Notes: a model not told the origin generated them from the sequence alone. Positions 1 to 5,514 are shown, counted from the stretch's first letter. The stretch: 5,514 nucleotides of DNA from an uncultured Lachnospiraceae bacterium (GCA_947165105.1 CAMUZC010000104.1:1-5514), one strand, 5' to 3'. Made by a program: numbers and translations.

Positions 1-18
1 ATAAAAATTTATATAAAA
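1..18 (+). other. Short A/T-only 5' leader
   Basis: Eighteen bases made only of A and T precede the ATG, ending in a run of A immediately before it, a start context common in AT-rich protists. The leader is open in the frame of the gene, so it does not prove the start. It is too short to judge a promoter. Confidence 0.4.
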
Positions 19-834
19 ATGCAAAGAACAGATACCAAAAGTGAAGATCAAATAAAAATAAAAACCCTTTGCGAATATTTATTCTTTGATCAATATCAAG
101 ATACTTCAACTTTTCCAAGATTTGAACAATGCTTTCAACCCTTATTCAACAACGTAACTCTTTCAATGGAAAATGTCTTTAAAGATATATGTGGTGAAAA
201 GAAAAAATATATAACATATAAAAGATTTGCCAAAGCCTATTTAGCCCATTTAAATAACAAAGATCCTTCACCAGATTCAAAAATATTTTTTACAACATTA
301 CTCACTAAAATTTTAAAAGAAGAAAAATCTTTTGTAGGAAAAACAACAGAAAATAGTTATACTTTCTCCACTGTTAAATCTTGTAAAAAAAGACAATGTG
401 TGTCTATGGTTGAAATACTCAGTGATAAAAGTGGGAAAATACATGGAATAAATTTAGAATATGATGGTGTTTTTAAAAGTAAAATGTATCCTATTAAAAT
501 AGAAGATGAATTAGTAGTAAGCTTAGAAATGAATTTGGGGATTGTAGATGAAAAGCCTATTACCGAAAATAAAATTGGAAAATTTTTGGGGATTAAACAA
601 GGTAATTATAGAGATGCTGCAACACATATTTTTGGTACTATTAATCAAGAAAGTGGTTTAATTACCTTTTTAGGATTTAAGTGTCTTTCTGGAAAAACCG
701 TTTTTGTAGGGTTCCCAGAGGGGGATGGATTTTTATTTGGTAAATTTGGTACTAAATTTCATGATATAAAATTACAAATGACTGTTGATGGTATTACTAA
801 GTTAGAACCTGGATTTAAAACAAATCCCAGAAAA
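19..834 (+). other. N-terminal module (residues 1-272): EF-hand-like helical part plus beta/Gly-rich part
   Basis: This compact, non-repetitive region looks folded. Residues 50-78 (VFKDICGEKKKYITYKRF) resemble a helix-loop-helix of EF-hand shape, but the loop lacks the acidic calcium ligands, so it would be a degenerate EF-hand if one at all. From about residue 100 to 272 the sequence is beta-rich, with short Gly-containing turns (FGTINQESGLITFLGF, then EGDGFLFGKFG), and it ends in GITKLEPGFKT. I do not recognise a named family. It could be a regulatory or lipid/partner-binding domain. Its last 22 residues resemble the end of the catalytic domain (see findings). Confidence 0.45.
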
Positions 835-3800
835 AATTTTTTCCTTGAAAATATTATGGGTAAATTATTAAATCAAAATTTAAATCAAGAAGAAGTAATT
901 AAAGATGAAGCACAATTAGCTCAATTAAAAGATGATGTAGCTATAGATAAATTAATTACAACACCTGTTGTTGAAGATGATCACTTCTTTAATGAAAAAT
1001 TAAAAGATGAAATTTCAGGAAATGATTATAAAGAAGTAGTAAATCAACATCCAAGAAATTGGATATTAAGAGCAGGAAAAAGAAATAAAGTTGGACAAAA
1101 AGCACAACAAAAAAAAGAAATGACTTTAGCTGATGCATTAAAAGGATTTAATGAAGAACATGAAAATAGAGCACCTTCAAAATTAAGAGCAAGAAGATTG
1201 AGATCTACTCCTCACACTGATTCAGGAGAAATGATTGGTTCTGGAAGAAGAGTAGGAGGAAAATTTGGAAGAGGAGCTTCAAAGGAAATAGGTAGACAAA
1301 ATCAAGGTGGTTTTCAACAACCAGGATTTGCTCAAGGTCCATACGGATACCCCATGCAAATTCCAGCACCAGGTCATGGAGGTATAATTGGAGGACCATT
1401 TGGTCAACCACCAATGGGAGGCCCAATGGGGGGACCACTAGTTCATGGACCTATGGGTGCACCAGGCCATATGGGTGGAATGCCTCCAATAGCTCCTTGG
1501 TTGCATAAAACAAAGGCTTTTGTTCCTATTCCAAGGCCAGGAATGAGAAGAAAAGGTAGAAATATTTTTGGAGGACCAACATTATTAAGAAATAAAAATA
1601 AAAAAAGATGGAATGGAAAAATTGAAAAACAAACACCTCCTACTTTATTCTTAAACAAAAATAATTATATTGGATTAAAAGAAAAATTGGGAAAAATGAT
1701 ACATGACGAAGTATCTCAAAGAAGTCAAGGAAATGAAGCGATGAAAGAAGTCTTATTAAGTCAAATTATCCCTAATCCAGGTATAGATAACAGGCGACTT
1801 AGAGGAAAGAAAACTTTAAATACAAAAAATAAACAACTAAAACCTGCTCTTAAACTAAAAATGAAAAATTTAAAAGGACAAGTAAGTGTATTTGGAGAAG
1901 AAAAACCTGCTGGAACAAAATTAAGGGCAAAACCATCTCAAAGTGCTGATAAATTAAGAGCAAAAGGTGAAAAAAAAGAAGAAGCTACAGTCGTTTATTC
2001 TGATGCATTACAAATATTAAATGATATGTCTGATGAAAATAAAGATACAACTAAAATTAATGAAGATAATCTTTTTGGATTTGGAGGTAATAATGGATAT
2101 AATAATAATTATAATAATCCTTATGGAGATTATAATAATTATGGAAATTATGGATTTAATAATTTCAGAAATTATAATAATAATTATAACAATTATAATA
2201 ATAATTATAATAATAATTATAATAATAATTATAATAATTACAATGCCCCAAGAGTAATTCCAGCAGCTGGCTCAAATAATAATCAAAATGTAATTCCAGC
2301 TTCAATTCCAGCATCTATTCCAGCCTCAATCCCCCCTTCAATCCCAGCTTCAATTCCTGCTTCAATTCCAGCCTCAGGAAGTCAAAATCAACAACAATAT
2401 AATAATTATAACAATTATAATTATAACCAAAATCAATATAATCAATATAATAATTACAATCAAAATCAATATGGACAACAACAATATAATAATTACAATC
2501 AAAATCAATATAATCAATATAATAATTACAACCAAAATCAATATGGACAACAACAATATAATAATTACAATCAAAATCAATATAATCAATATAATAATTA
2601 CAACCAAAATCAATATGGACAACAACAACAATATAGCCAACAACAATATAACCAACAGCAATATAATCAACAACAGCAACAACAGCCAAAACCCCAAGAA
2701 GAGCCAGTAGACCCAGTTAAATACAAAGCAGCCCAAGAAAAATGGAAAACTTTCAGACAAGGTCTCGAAAAAATTAATGGTGTTTATTTATTACAAACAA
2801 TTGGTAGTATTATAAAGGCAATGAAAGTATTAGAAAGTGATATTGATGGAAAGTCAGATATTCCCCTTACTGAAAAAGTTAAATTATATAAAATGATTGA
2901 AGAAAATGAAGCAATAGTTGATTTTCTTTCCCAAGAAACTTCTTCTTCAACAACTATGACTAATCAAGAAGGCGAAACTGTACAAATTGATGTTGGAGAG
3001 GAAGAAGATGACAATATTTTAATTCCCGATGAACATCCTGAGCAATTTACATCTTTGGATGAATTACAAGAAAAATTAGAAGGAATTAAAGAATTATTAG
3101 AAAAAAAAAACTTAAAAGAAGATGATAGGAAAAAAGTTGAACAATTATATAATTTGTATTTACAACAAAAAAATATTTTAATTGAAAATGAAACAAAAAC
3201 TGCCAAAAAAGAAGTTATTAATCAAAATAATATTAATGTGAATAAATATTTACAAGAAGAACAAGAAAAAAGAAGAAAAGCACAAGAAGAAGAGCAAAAA
3301 AAACTTGAACAAATGCGAAAAGAAGAAGAAGCCAAAAAGAAAAAAAATGATAAAATTCAATCAATTTTGAACACAAAAGTTTCGACAAAAATTTATAGAG
3401 ATCAAAAAATGCCTACCGGTAACAAACCATGGACCGATGACCTTTTCCCTCCAGAAAAAAAATCTTTATGTCCCTTTGATAAAAATGGATGGGTACTACC
3501 AGAAGATGTATGGGAATCTGATGTAGATGGCTGGGAGGCATTTAAATGGTGTAGAGTCGAAGAAATTTATGATTCTCAAGATTATACAGTTTTTGTTGGT
3601 GGTTCTACCATTGATGATATTCAACAAGGTAATATAGGAGATTGCTACTTTTTATCAGTTTTAGGTTCTTTATGTGCTTTTCCTGATTTCTTTGATAAAT
3701 TATTCCATATCAAAGAAAAAACTAAAGAACATGTATATGGAGTCTATATATATATCAATGGCAAATGGGAATTAGTTTTAGTAGATGATTATTTCCCTTA

Positions 3801-5400
3801 TGAAGGTTTAGGTTTCAAACAATTTGCTTTCAGTTGTTCTGCTGAAAATGAAATATGGGTTGCTTTATTAGAAAAAGCTTGGGCAAAAGTAAATGGATGT
3901 TATGCTAAAATTGGTTGTGGAGGATTGCCAAATGAAGTTTTTGATGTTTTAACTGAGGCATATAGTGAACAAAAATCAATTACTAAAAATAATAAAGAAG
4001 AAATTTGGAAAAAATGTGAAGATGCTGTTGGAAAAGGATATGTTATGACTGCTGGCACCTCAGGGGATGTGTCTAATTTAGATTTGGAAGAAGTAGGATT
4101 ATCCCCAGGACATGCTTATTCCTTTTTAAATATATATAAAGTAGATACAGGTAATGGTATTGAACGGGTTGTAAAATTAAGAAATCCATGGGGAAATGGA
4201 GAATATACTGGAGCTTGGAGTGATTCAAGTAAAAAATGGACTGCATCAACTAAAAAACAATGTGGATATACAGGAAATAATGATGATGGCGTATTTTATA
4301 TGTCTTTTGATGATTTTATTAAATATTATGTTACTATGGGTATTGCTAAATTAGAACCAGGTTATCAAACAACAGTATGTAAAATTGGCAAAGAAAAAGC
4401 TACAAAGTGCCAAGTTTTAAAATTAGCAGTTAATGAAGACAACGAAAAAAGTTATATTCAATTATATCAAAAAAATCCAAGAATTATTTTAAAAGACGGT
4501 ACATATCAAAATACAGTTTTAAGCTTTATAATGTTAGTAGATGCCAATTTCAAATATATCAAATCAATTGCAAGCACCGATATGCATATAGGAATTGAAG
4601 AAGATTTAAAAGCAGGTACCTATTTTGTATTATGTGATGTTAACTACAGATATGTAAACACCAATGGAAAAAATCATGGTTACAACATAACTTGCTATTC
4701 TAAAAATCCTATTTTGATCGAAAATGTCACAGAGAGAATAGATGGAGCTAAAGCATTAGAAGTCGCAATGTATTACTATAGTATACAAAAAATTGAAAAA
4801 CCAACACAAGATAAAAGTGGTATGAGAGTATATATATCTAAGAATTATAATACTGATATACCTTTCATGTTAGCATGCTTCGTTAACCCTACTCCTAATA
4901 ATTACAAAATAAAATTAGAAGTAAAAGCAAAAGGTAATAAATCATTTTGCATATATAATAATAGTGATGCAACTGAAAATGATTCTTCAGTTATAAAAGA
5001 GGTAAAATCTGGTAGTGCTGTCACTTTTTCAATTTTAAAATATTCACTATCAAGTATGTTCAGTTTATTATATACTGTTTTATCTAATGATGATGAGAGA
5101 ACAACTGAAAATACTAATCCTGTATTTGATGAAGAAGGAGAACAAATTGATGAAAATGGTAATTTGTATCAATATATTTTAGAAGTAAATAATGGTAATG
5201 GATATACTATAGGATTAGAAAATACAAGTCAATATAAAATTAAATTAAGATTAATTTTGGAAGGATTGACTATTGTTGATAATGAATTTAAAGGGCAAAG
5301 TAATCCTGTTTTTGAAAGTTTACCTAAATCCAAAAAAGTTTTTAATCTTAAAGTTAATCCAACTGCAACTGATTTATCTTTTGAATTTACTTATGCATAA
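19..5400 (+). CDS. Large atypical calpain-family cysteine protease (family C2) with prion-like N-terminal arm
   Basis: Predicted cytosolic, calcium-regulated limited-cleavage protease of 1,793 residues, more than twice the length of a classical calpain large subunit (about 700). Seen: the calpain active-site block QGNIGDCYFL with Cys1209, GHAYSFLN with His1365, and LRNPWGNGEYTGAWSD with Asn1389. The spacings of 156 and 24 residues match classical calpains almost exactly (157 and 24 in calpain-1, from memory). The order is an N-terminal module (1-272), linkers and low-complexity repeats (273-889), helical/coiled-coil region (890-1117), catalytic core (1137-1440) and beta-sandwich-like C-terminus (1449-1793). 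There is no penta-EF-hand domain, signal peptide or membrane segment. The ATG at 19 is the first in frame and follows an A-rich leader, but no in-frame stop lies upstream, so the true start could be outside the window. No intron is evident. All 16 Trp are TGG and all Gln are CAA/CAG. Family assignment is very secure; substrate and biological role are unknown. Confidence 0.95.
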   Translation: MQRTDTKSEDQIKIKTLCEYLFFDQYQDTSTFPRFEQCFQPLFNNVTLSMENVFKDICGEKKKYITYKRFAKAYLAHLNNKDPSPDSKIFFTTLLTKILKEEKSFVGKTTENSYTFSTVKSCKKRQCVSMVEILSDKSGKIHGINLEYDGVFKSKMYPIKIEDELVVSLEMNLGIVDEKPITENKIGKFLGIKQGNYRDAATHIFGTINQESGLITFLGFKCLSGKTVFVGFPEGDGFLFGKFGTKFHDIKLQMTVDGITKLEPGFKTNPRKNFFLENIMGKLLNQNLNQEEVIKDEAQLAQLKDDVAIDKLITTPVVEDDHFFNEKLKDEISGNDYKEVVNQHPRNWILRAGKRNKVGQKAQQKKEMTLADALKGFNEEHENRAPSKLRARRLRSTPHTDSGEMIGSGRRVGGKFGRGASKEIGRQNQGGFQQPGFAQGPYGYPMQIPAPGHGGIIGGPFGQPPMGGPMGGPLVHGPMGAPGHMGGMPPIAPWLHKTKAFVPIPRPGMRRKGRNIFGGPTLLRNKNKKRWNGKIEKQTPPTLFLNKNNYIGLKEKLGKMIHDEVSQRSQGNEAMKEVLLSQIIPNPGIDNRRLRGKKTLNTKNKQLKPALKLKMKNLKGQVSVFGEEKPAGTKLRAKPSQSADKLRAKGEKKEEATVVYSDALQILNDMSDENKDTTKINEDNLFGFGGNNGYNNNYNNPYGDYNNYGNYGFNNFRNYNNNYNNYNNNYNNNYNNNYNNYNAPRVIPAAGSNNNQNVIPASIPASIPASIPPSIPASIPASIPASGSQNQQQYNNYNNYNYNQNQYNQYNNYNQNQYGQQQYNNYNQNQYNQYNNYNQNQYGQQQYNNYNQNQYNQYNNYNQNQYGQQQQYSQQQYNQQQYNQQQQQQPKPQEEPVDPVKYKAAQEKWKTFRQGLEKINGVYLLQTIGSIIKAMKVLESDIDGKSDIPLTEKVKLYKMIEENEAIVDFLSQETSSSTTMTNQEGETVQIDVGEEEDDNILIPDEHPEQFTSLDELQEKLEGIKELLEKKNLKEDDRKKVEQLYNLYLQQKNILIENETKTAKKEVINQNNINVNKYLQEEQEKRRKAQEEEQKKLEQMRKEEEAKKKKNDKIQSILNTKVSTKIYRDQKMPTGNKPWTDDLFPPEKKSLCPFDKNGWVLPEDVWESDVDGWEAFKWCRVEEIYDSQDYTVFVGGSTIDDIQQGNIGDCYFLSVLGSLCAFPDFFDKLFHIKEKTKEHVYGVYIYINGKWELVLVDDYFPYEGLGFKQFAFSCSAENEIWVALLEKAWAKVNGCYAKIGCGGLPNEVFDVLTEAYSEQKSITKNNKEEIWKKCEDAVGKGYVMTAGTSGDVSNLDLEEVGLSPGHAYSFLNIYKVDTGNGIERVVKLRNPWGNGEYTGAWSDSSKKWTASTKKQCGYTGNNDDGVFYMSFDDFIKYYVTMGIAKLEPGYQTTVCKIGKEKATKCQVLKLAVNEDNEKSYIQLYQKNPRIILKDGTYQNTVLSFIMLVDANFKYIKSIASTDMHIGIEEDLKAGTYFVLCDVNYRYVNTNGKNHGYNITCYSKNPILIENVTERIDGAKALEVAMYYYSIQKIEKPTQDKSGMRVYISKNYNTDIPFMLACFVNPTPNNYKIKLEVKAKGNKSFCIYNNSDATENDSSVIKEVKSGSAVTFSILKYSLSSMFSLLYTVLSNDDERTTENTNPVFDEEGEQIDENGNLYQYILEVNNGNGYTIGLENTSQYKIKLRLILEGLTIVDNEFKGQSNPVFESLPKSKKVFNLKVNPTATDLSFEFTYA
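1045..1305 (+). other. Basic, probably disordered linker (residues 343-429)
   Basis: Rich in Lys, Arg, Gly and Gln, with few hydrophobics. It contains GKRNKVGQKAQQKK, KLRARRLRS and GSGRRVGGKFGRG. The last has RG/RGG-like character, which in other proteins favours RNA, tubulin/actin or acidic-lipid contact. The dense basic clusters could also act as a nuclear localisation signal. Function is inferred from composition only. Confidence 0.4.
1306..1500 (+). repeat. Gly/Pro/Met-rich low-complexity segment (residues 430-494)
   Basis: About 65 residues dominated by Gly, Pro, Met and Gln, with irregular iterations of GGP, MGGP and GPMGAPG. It is locally much richer in G and C than the rest of the gene because GGN and CCN codons dominate. 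It is probably a flexible, disordered spacer. There is no strict DNA-level period. Confidence 0.7.
1501..2085 (+). other. Lys/Arg-rich linker with repeated KLRA(K/R) motif (residues 495-689)
   Basis: Charged linker beginning with a strongly basic stretch (GMRRKGRNIFGG, NKNKKRWNGK), followed by a short possible helix around residues 555-585. It then carries three of the four K/R-L-R-A/G-K-type motifs of the protein: RLRGK at 593, KLRAK at 634 and KLRAK at 645. It ends in an acidic patch just before the Asn/Tyr tract. No known domain is recognised. Confidence 0.45.
2086..2244 (+). repeat. Asn/Tyr-rich tract (residues 690-742)
   Basis: Near-exclusive alternation of Asn and Tyr with a few Gly, mostly NNNY or NNY steps written with AAT and TAT codons. 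The DNA is correspondingly almost pure A/T. Tyr spaced every three to five residues in an Asn background is the classic composition of prion-like, phase-separating segments. It could have grown by AAT slippage, but the regularly placed Tyr codons suggest selection for the protein pattern. Confidence 0.85.
2293..2376 (+). repeat. Seven tandem 12-bp units encoding IPAS (residues 759-786)
   Basis: Seven consecutive tetrapeptides: six IPAS, with IPPS as the fourth. The DNA copies differ at synonymous sites (ATT/ATC, CCA/CCT/CCC, GCT/GCA/GCC, TCA/TCT) while the peptide is kept, so this array looks older or under protein-level constraint. A related IPAA lies just upstream near 2256. It separates the Asn/Tyr tract from the Gln/Asn/Tyr tract and would probably be an extended Pro-containing spacer. 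Confidence 0.93.
2383..2685 (+). repeat. Gln/Asn/Tyr-rich prion-like tract (residues 789-889)
   Basis: About 100 residues composed almost entirely of Gln, Asn and Tyr with a few Gly and Ser, ending in a poly-Gln run before PKPQEEP. It includes the 72-bp tandem array described separately, followed by a QQQYNQQQ-type section. The composition fits a prion-like or condensate-forming segment, with Tyr as stickers. Gln uses CAA almost throughout, with CAG only near the end. Confidence 0.9.
2419..2628 (+). repeat. 72-bp tandem repeat, about 2.9 copies (24-residue unit)
   Basis: The block beginning TATGGACAACAA recurs at 2470, 2542 and 2614, exactly 72 bp apart. The copies 2470-2541 and 2542-2613 read as identical, including codon choice. 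A partial copy precedes them from about 2419 with a few third-position differences, and the copy starting at 2614 diverges after about 15 bp through an extra CAA. The unit encodes YGQQQYNNYNQNQ followed by YNQYNNYNQNQ, itself an internal imperfect duplication. A period divisible by three keeps the frame whatever the copy number. Confidence 0.93.
2701..3240 (+). other. Helical, acidic region between prion-like tract and coiled coil (residues 895-1074)
   Basis: Residues 895-975 look like a helical bundle-like segment (EKWKTFRQGLEKI, GSIIKAMKVLESDI). An acidic loop (GEEEDDNILIPDEHPEQ) follows, then a second predicted helix pair at about 1011-1070 (LDELQEKLEGIKELLEKKN, DDRKKVEQLYNLYLQQKNI). No named family is recognised. 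It could be a dimerisation or partner-binding element placed next to the protease core. Confidence 0.4.
3101..3110 (+). repeat. A10 homopolymer inside the coding frame
   Basis: Ten consecutive A bases within a Glu-Lys-Lys-Lys-Asn stretch. The frame is intact across it. It is a natural place for replication slippage, transcriptional slippage or sequencing error. Confidence 0.9.
3241..3369 (+). other. Probable charged coiled coil / single alpha helix (residues 1075-1117)
   Basis: Dense Glu/Lys/Arg/Gln with regularly spaced Leu, Met and Ile (YLQEEQEKRRKAQEEEQKK, then LEQMRKEEEAKKKK) and no Pro or Gly. Such a composition forms a long charged helix. It ends about 20 residues before the catalytic domain, so it could set oligomerisation or distance between the disordered arm and the enzyme. 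Confidence 0.6.
3427..4338 (+). other. Calpain catalytic domain CysPc (residues 1137-1440)
   Basis: Papain-like calpain core. It opens with the conserved W-x-D-x-x-FPP element (WTDDLFPPEKKSL) and a WKWCR-like block (FKWCRVEEI). The oxyanion Gln1203 and nucleophile Cys1209 lie in QGNIGDCYFL, the signature EIWVALLEKAWAKVNG spans 1278-1293, His1365 lies in PGHAYSFL, and Asn1389 in RNPWGNGEYTGAWSD. By analogy with calpain-1, Asp1200 and Gly1195 sit where the first core calcium site has ligands. Glu1395, Asp1402 and Asp1423 sit where the second site does, but the Glu two residues after the last Asp is Val1425 here. All residues for catalysis are present, so activity is expected. Tyr rather than Trp follows the catalytic Cys. 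Confidence 0.96.
4363..4740 (+). other. First C-terminal beta-sandwich-like domain, calpain domain III type (residues 1449-1574)
   Basis: Alternating hydrophobic strands directly follow the catalytic core, in the position of the calpain C2-like/domain III (CBSW). The block LKAGTYFVLCDVNYRYVN near 1530-1547 matches the usual 'G-x-Y-x-V-x-x-x' strand of that domain. In classical calpains this domain binds the core and helps transmit calcium or phospholipid signals. The assignment rests on position and strand pattern rather than on a strong motif. Confidence 0.6.
4741..5397 (+). other. Distal C-terminal beta-rich region (residues 1575-1793)
   Basis: A second beta-rich segment at 1575-1700 (YYYSIQKIEK, FMLACFVNPTPNNYKIKLEV) is followed by an acidic loop at about 1703-1714 and a last strand set at 1715-1793 (GYTIGLENTSQYKIKLRLI). 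This could be one further C2/domain-III-like sandwich with an inserted acidic loop, or two small domains. There is no penta-EF-hand, which classifies the protein as a non-classical calpain. Confidence 0.5.
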
Positions 5401-5514
5401 AAATTAGTATTTTATTGTCATAAATTGTCTTTAATTCTATCTTTATACATCTTTATTTTTATTATTTCTTTGGTAAAAATAATTATTTTAAATTAATTAA
5501 TTTTAAAAATAATT
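5401..5514 (+). other. Very AT-rich 3' flank, no gene
   Basis: The 114 bases after the TAA stop contain about 12 G or C. The first part is T-rich with scattered C (about 5410-5470). The end is A/T only. I see no AATAAA on the plus strand, no tRNA, no further reading frame of note and no simple telomeric repeat (no C4A2 or C4A4 run), so the window edge is not shown to be a chromosome end. Confidence 0.6.
5481..5514. repeat. Imperfect A/T-only palindrome
   Basis: The left arm AATTATTTTAAATTAA (5481-5496) and the right arm TTAATTTTAAAAATAATT (5497-5514) are reverse complements apart from two single-base length differences. It could form a hairpin or act in 3' end formation, but in sequence with no G or C such palindromes arise readily by chance. 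Confidence 0.4.

Noticed and set aside
1205..1658. Two minus-strand open frames opposite the Gly/Pro-rich and basic linkers
   Set aside because: Antisense of GGN/CCN/AAA codons; no domain-like sequence and fully overlapped by the supported gene.
2021..2257. Plus-strand alternative frame encoding poly-Ile
   Set aside because: Shadow of the AAT-rich Asn/Tyr tract in another frame; no independent signal.
2419..2628. CRISPR-like or satellite array
   Set aside because: The units are directly adjacent without unique spacers and are in frame inside a coding region; this is a coding tandem repeat.
2471..2710. Plus-strand alternative frame of about 79 codons in the 72-bp repeats
   Set aside because: Open only because the repeat period is a multiple of three; composition is pure Asn/Ile repeat.
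2315..2760. Long minus-strand open frames rich in Ile/Val/Leu across the repeat region
   Set aside because: They mirror the AAT/CAA/TAT repeats; a period of 72 bp keeps all frames open once one copy lacks stops. They would be hydrophobic low-complexity peptides with no start context.
5125..5163. EF-hand loop in the acidic DEEGEQIDENGN segment
   Set aside because: The Gly and hydrophobic positions of an EF-hand loop do not fit and no flanking helices are evident; more likely an acidic loop between strands.
5401..5514. Telomere or chromosome end in the 3' flank
   Set aside because: No repeated G/C-containing telomere unit is visible; the AT-rich tail is ordinary intergenic or 3' untranslated sequence.

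Overview
The window is filled by one long plus-strand gene of 1,793 codons (19-5400). It has an 18-nt A/T-only leader and a 114-nt tail of about 10% GC. The product is a large, non-classical calpain-type cysteine protease (clan CA, family C2). The organism looks like an AT-rich unicellular eukaryote: there are no bacterial signals, AGA is the main Arg codon, codons end in A/T, the gene is intron-free, and Asn/Gln/Tyr low-complexity tracts are long. The overall style fits a ciliate-like protist. However, no TAA, TAG or TGA occurs inside the frame, so it reads with the standard code. That argues against ciliates that read TAA/TAG as Gln. A standard-code ciliate (Stentor-like, or a rumen litostome) or another AT-rich protist remains possible; this is inference from composition only.

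Layout of the protein: residues 1-272 form an N-terminal module with a degenerate EF-hand-like helical part followed by a beta/glycine-rich part. Residues 273-430 are a charged, partly basic linker. Residues 430-494 are Gly/Pro/Met-rich, and 495-689 are another basic linker. Residues 690-889 are a prion-like stretch made of an Asn/Tyr tract, seven IPAS tetrapeptides and a 24-residue Gln/Asn/Tyr tandem repeat. Residues 890-1117 are helical and charged, ending in a probable coiled coil. Residues 1137-1440 are the calpain catalytic domain with an intact Cys1209/His1365/Asn1389 triad. Residues 1449-1793 are beta-rich C-terminal domains of calpain domain-III type. No penta-EF-hand domain, transmembrane segment or signal peptide is apparent.

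The catalytic part looks active and probably calcium-responsive through its own core. The unusual content lies outside it: a long disordered, possibly condensate-forming or scaffold-binding arm, young tandem repeats, and an N-terminal module whose last 22 residues resemble the end of the catalytic domain in the same protein.
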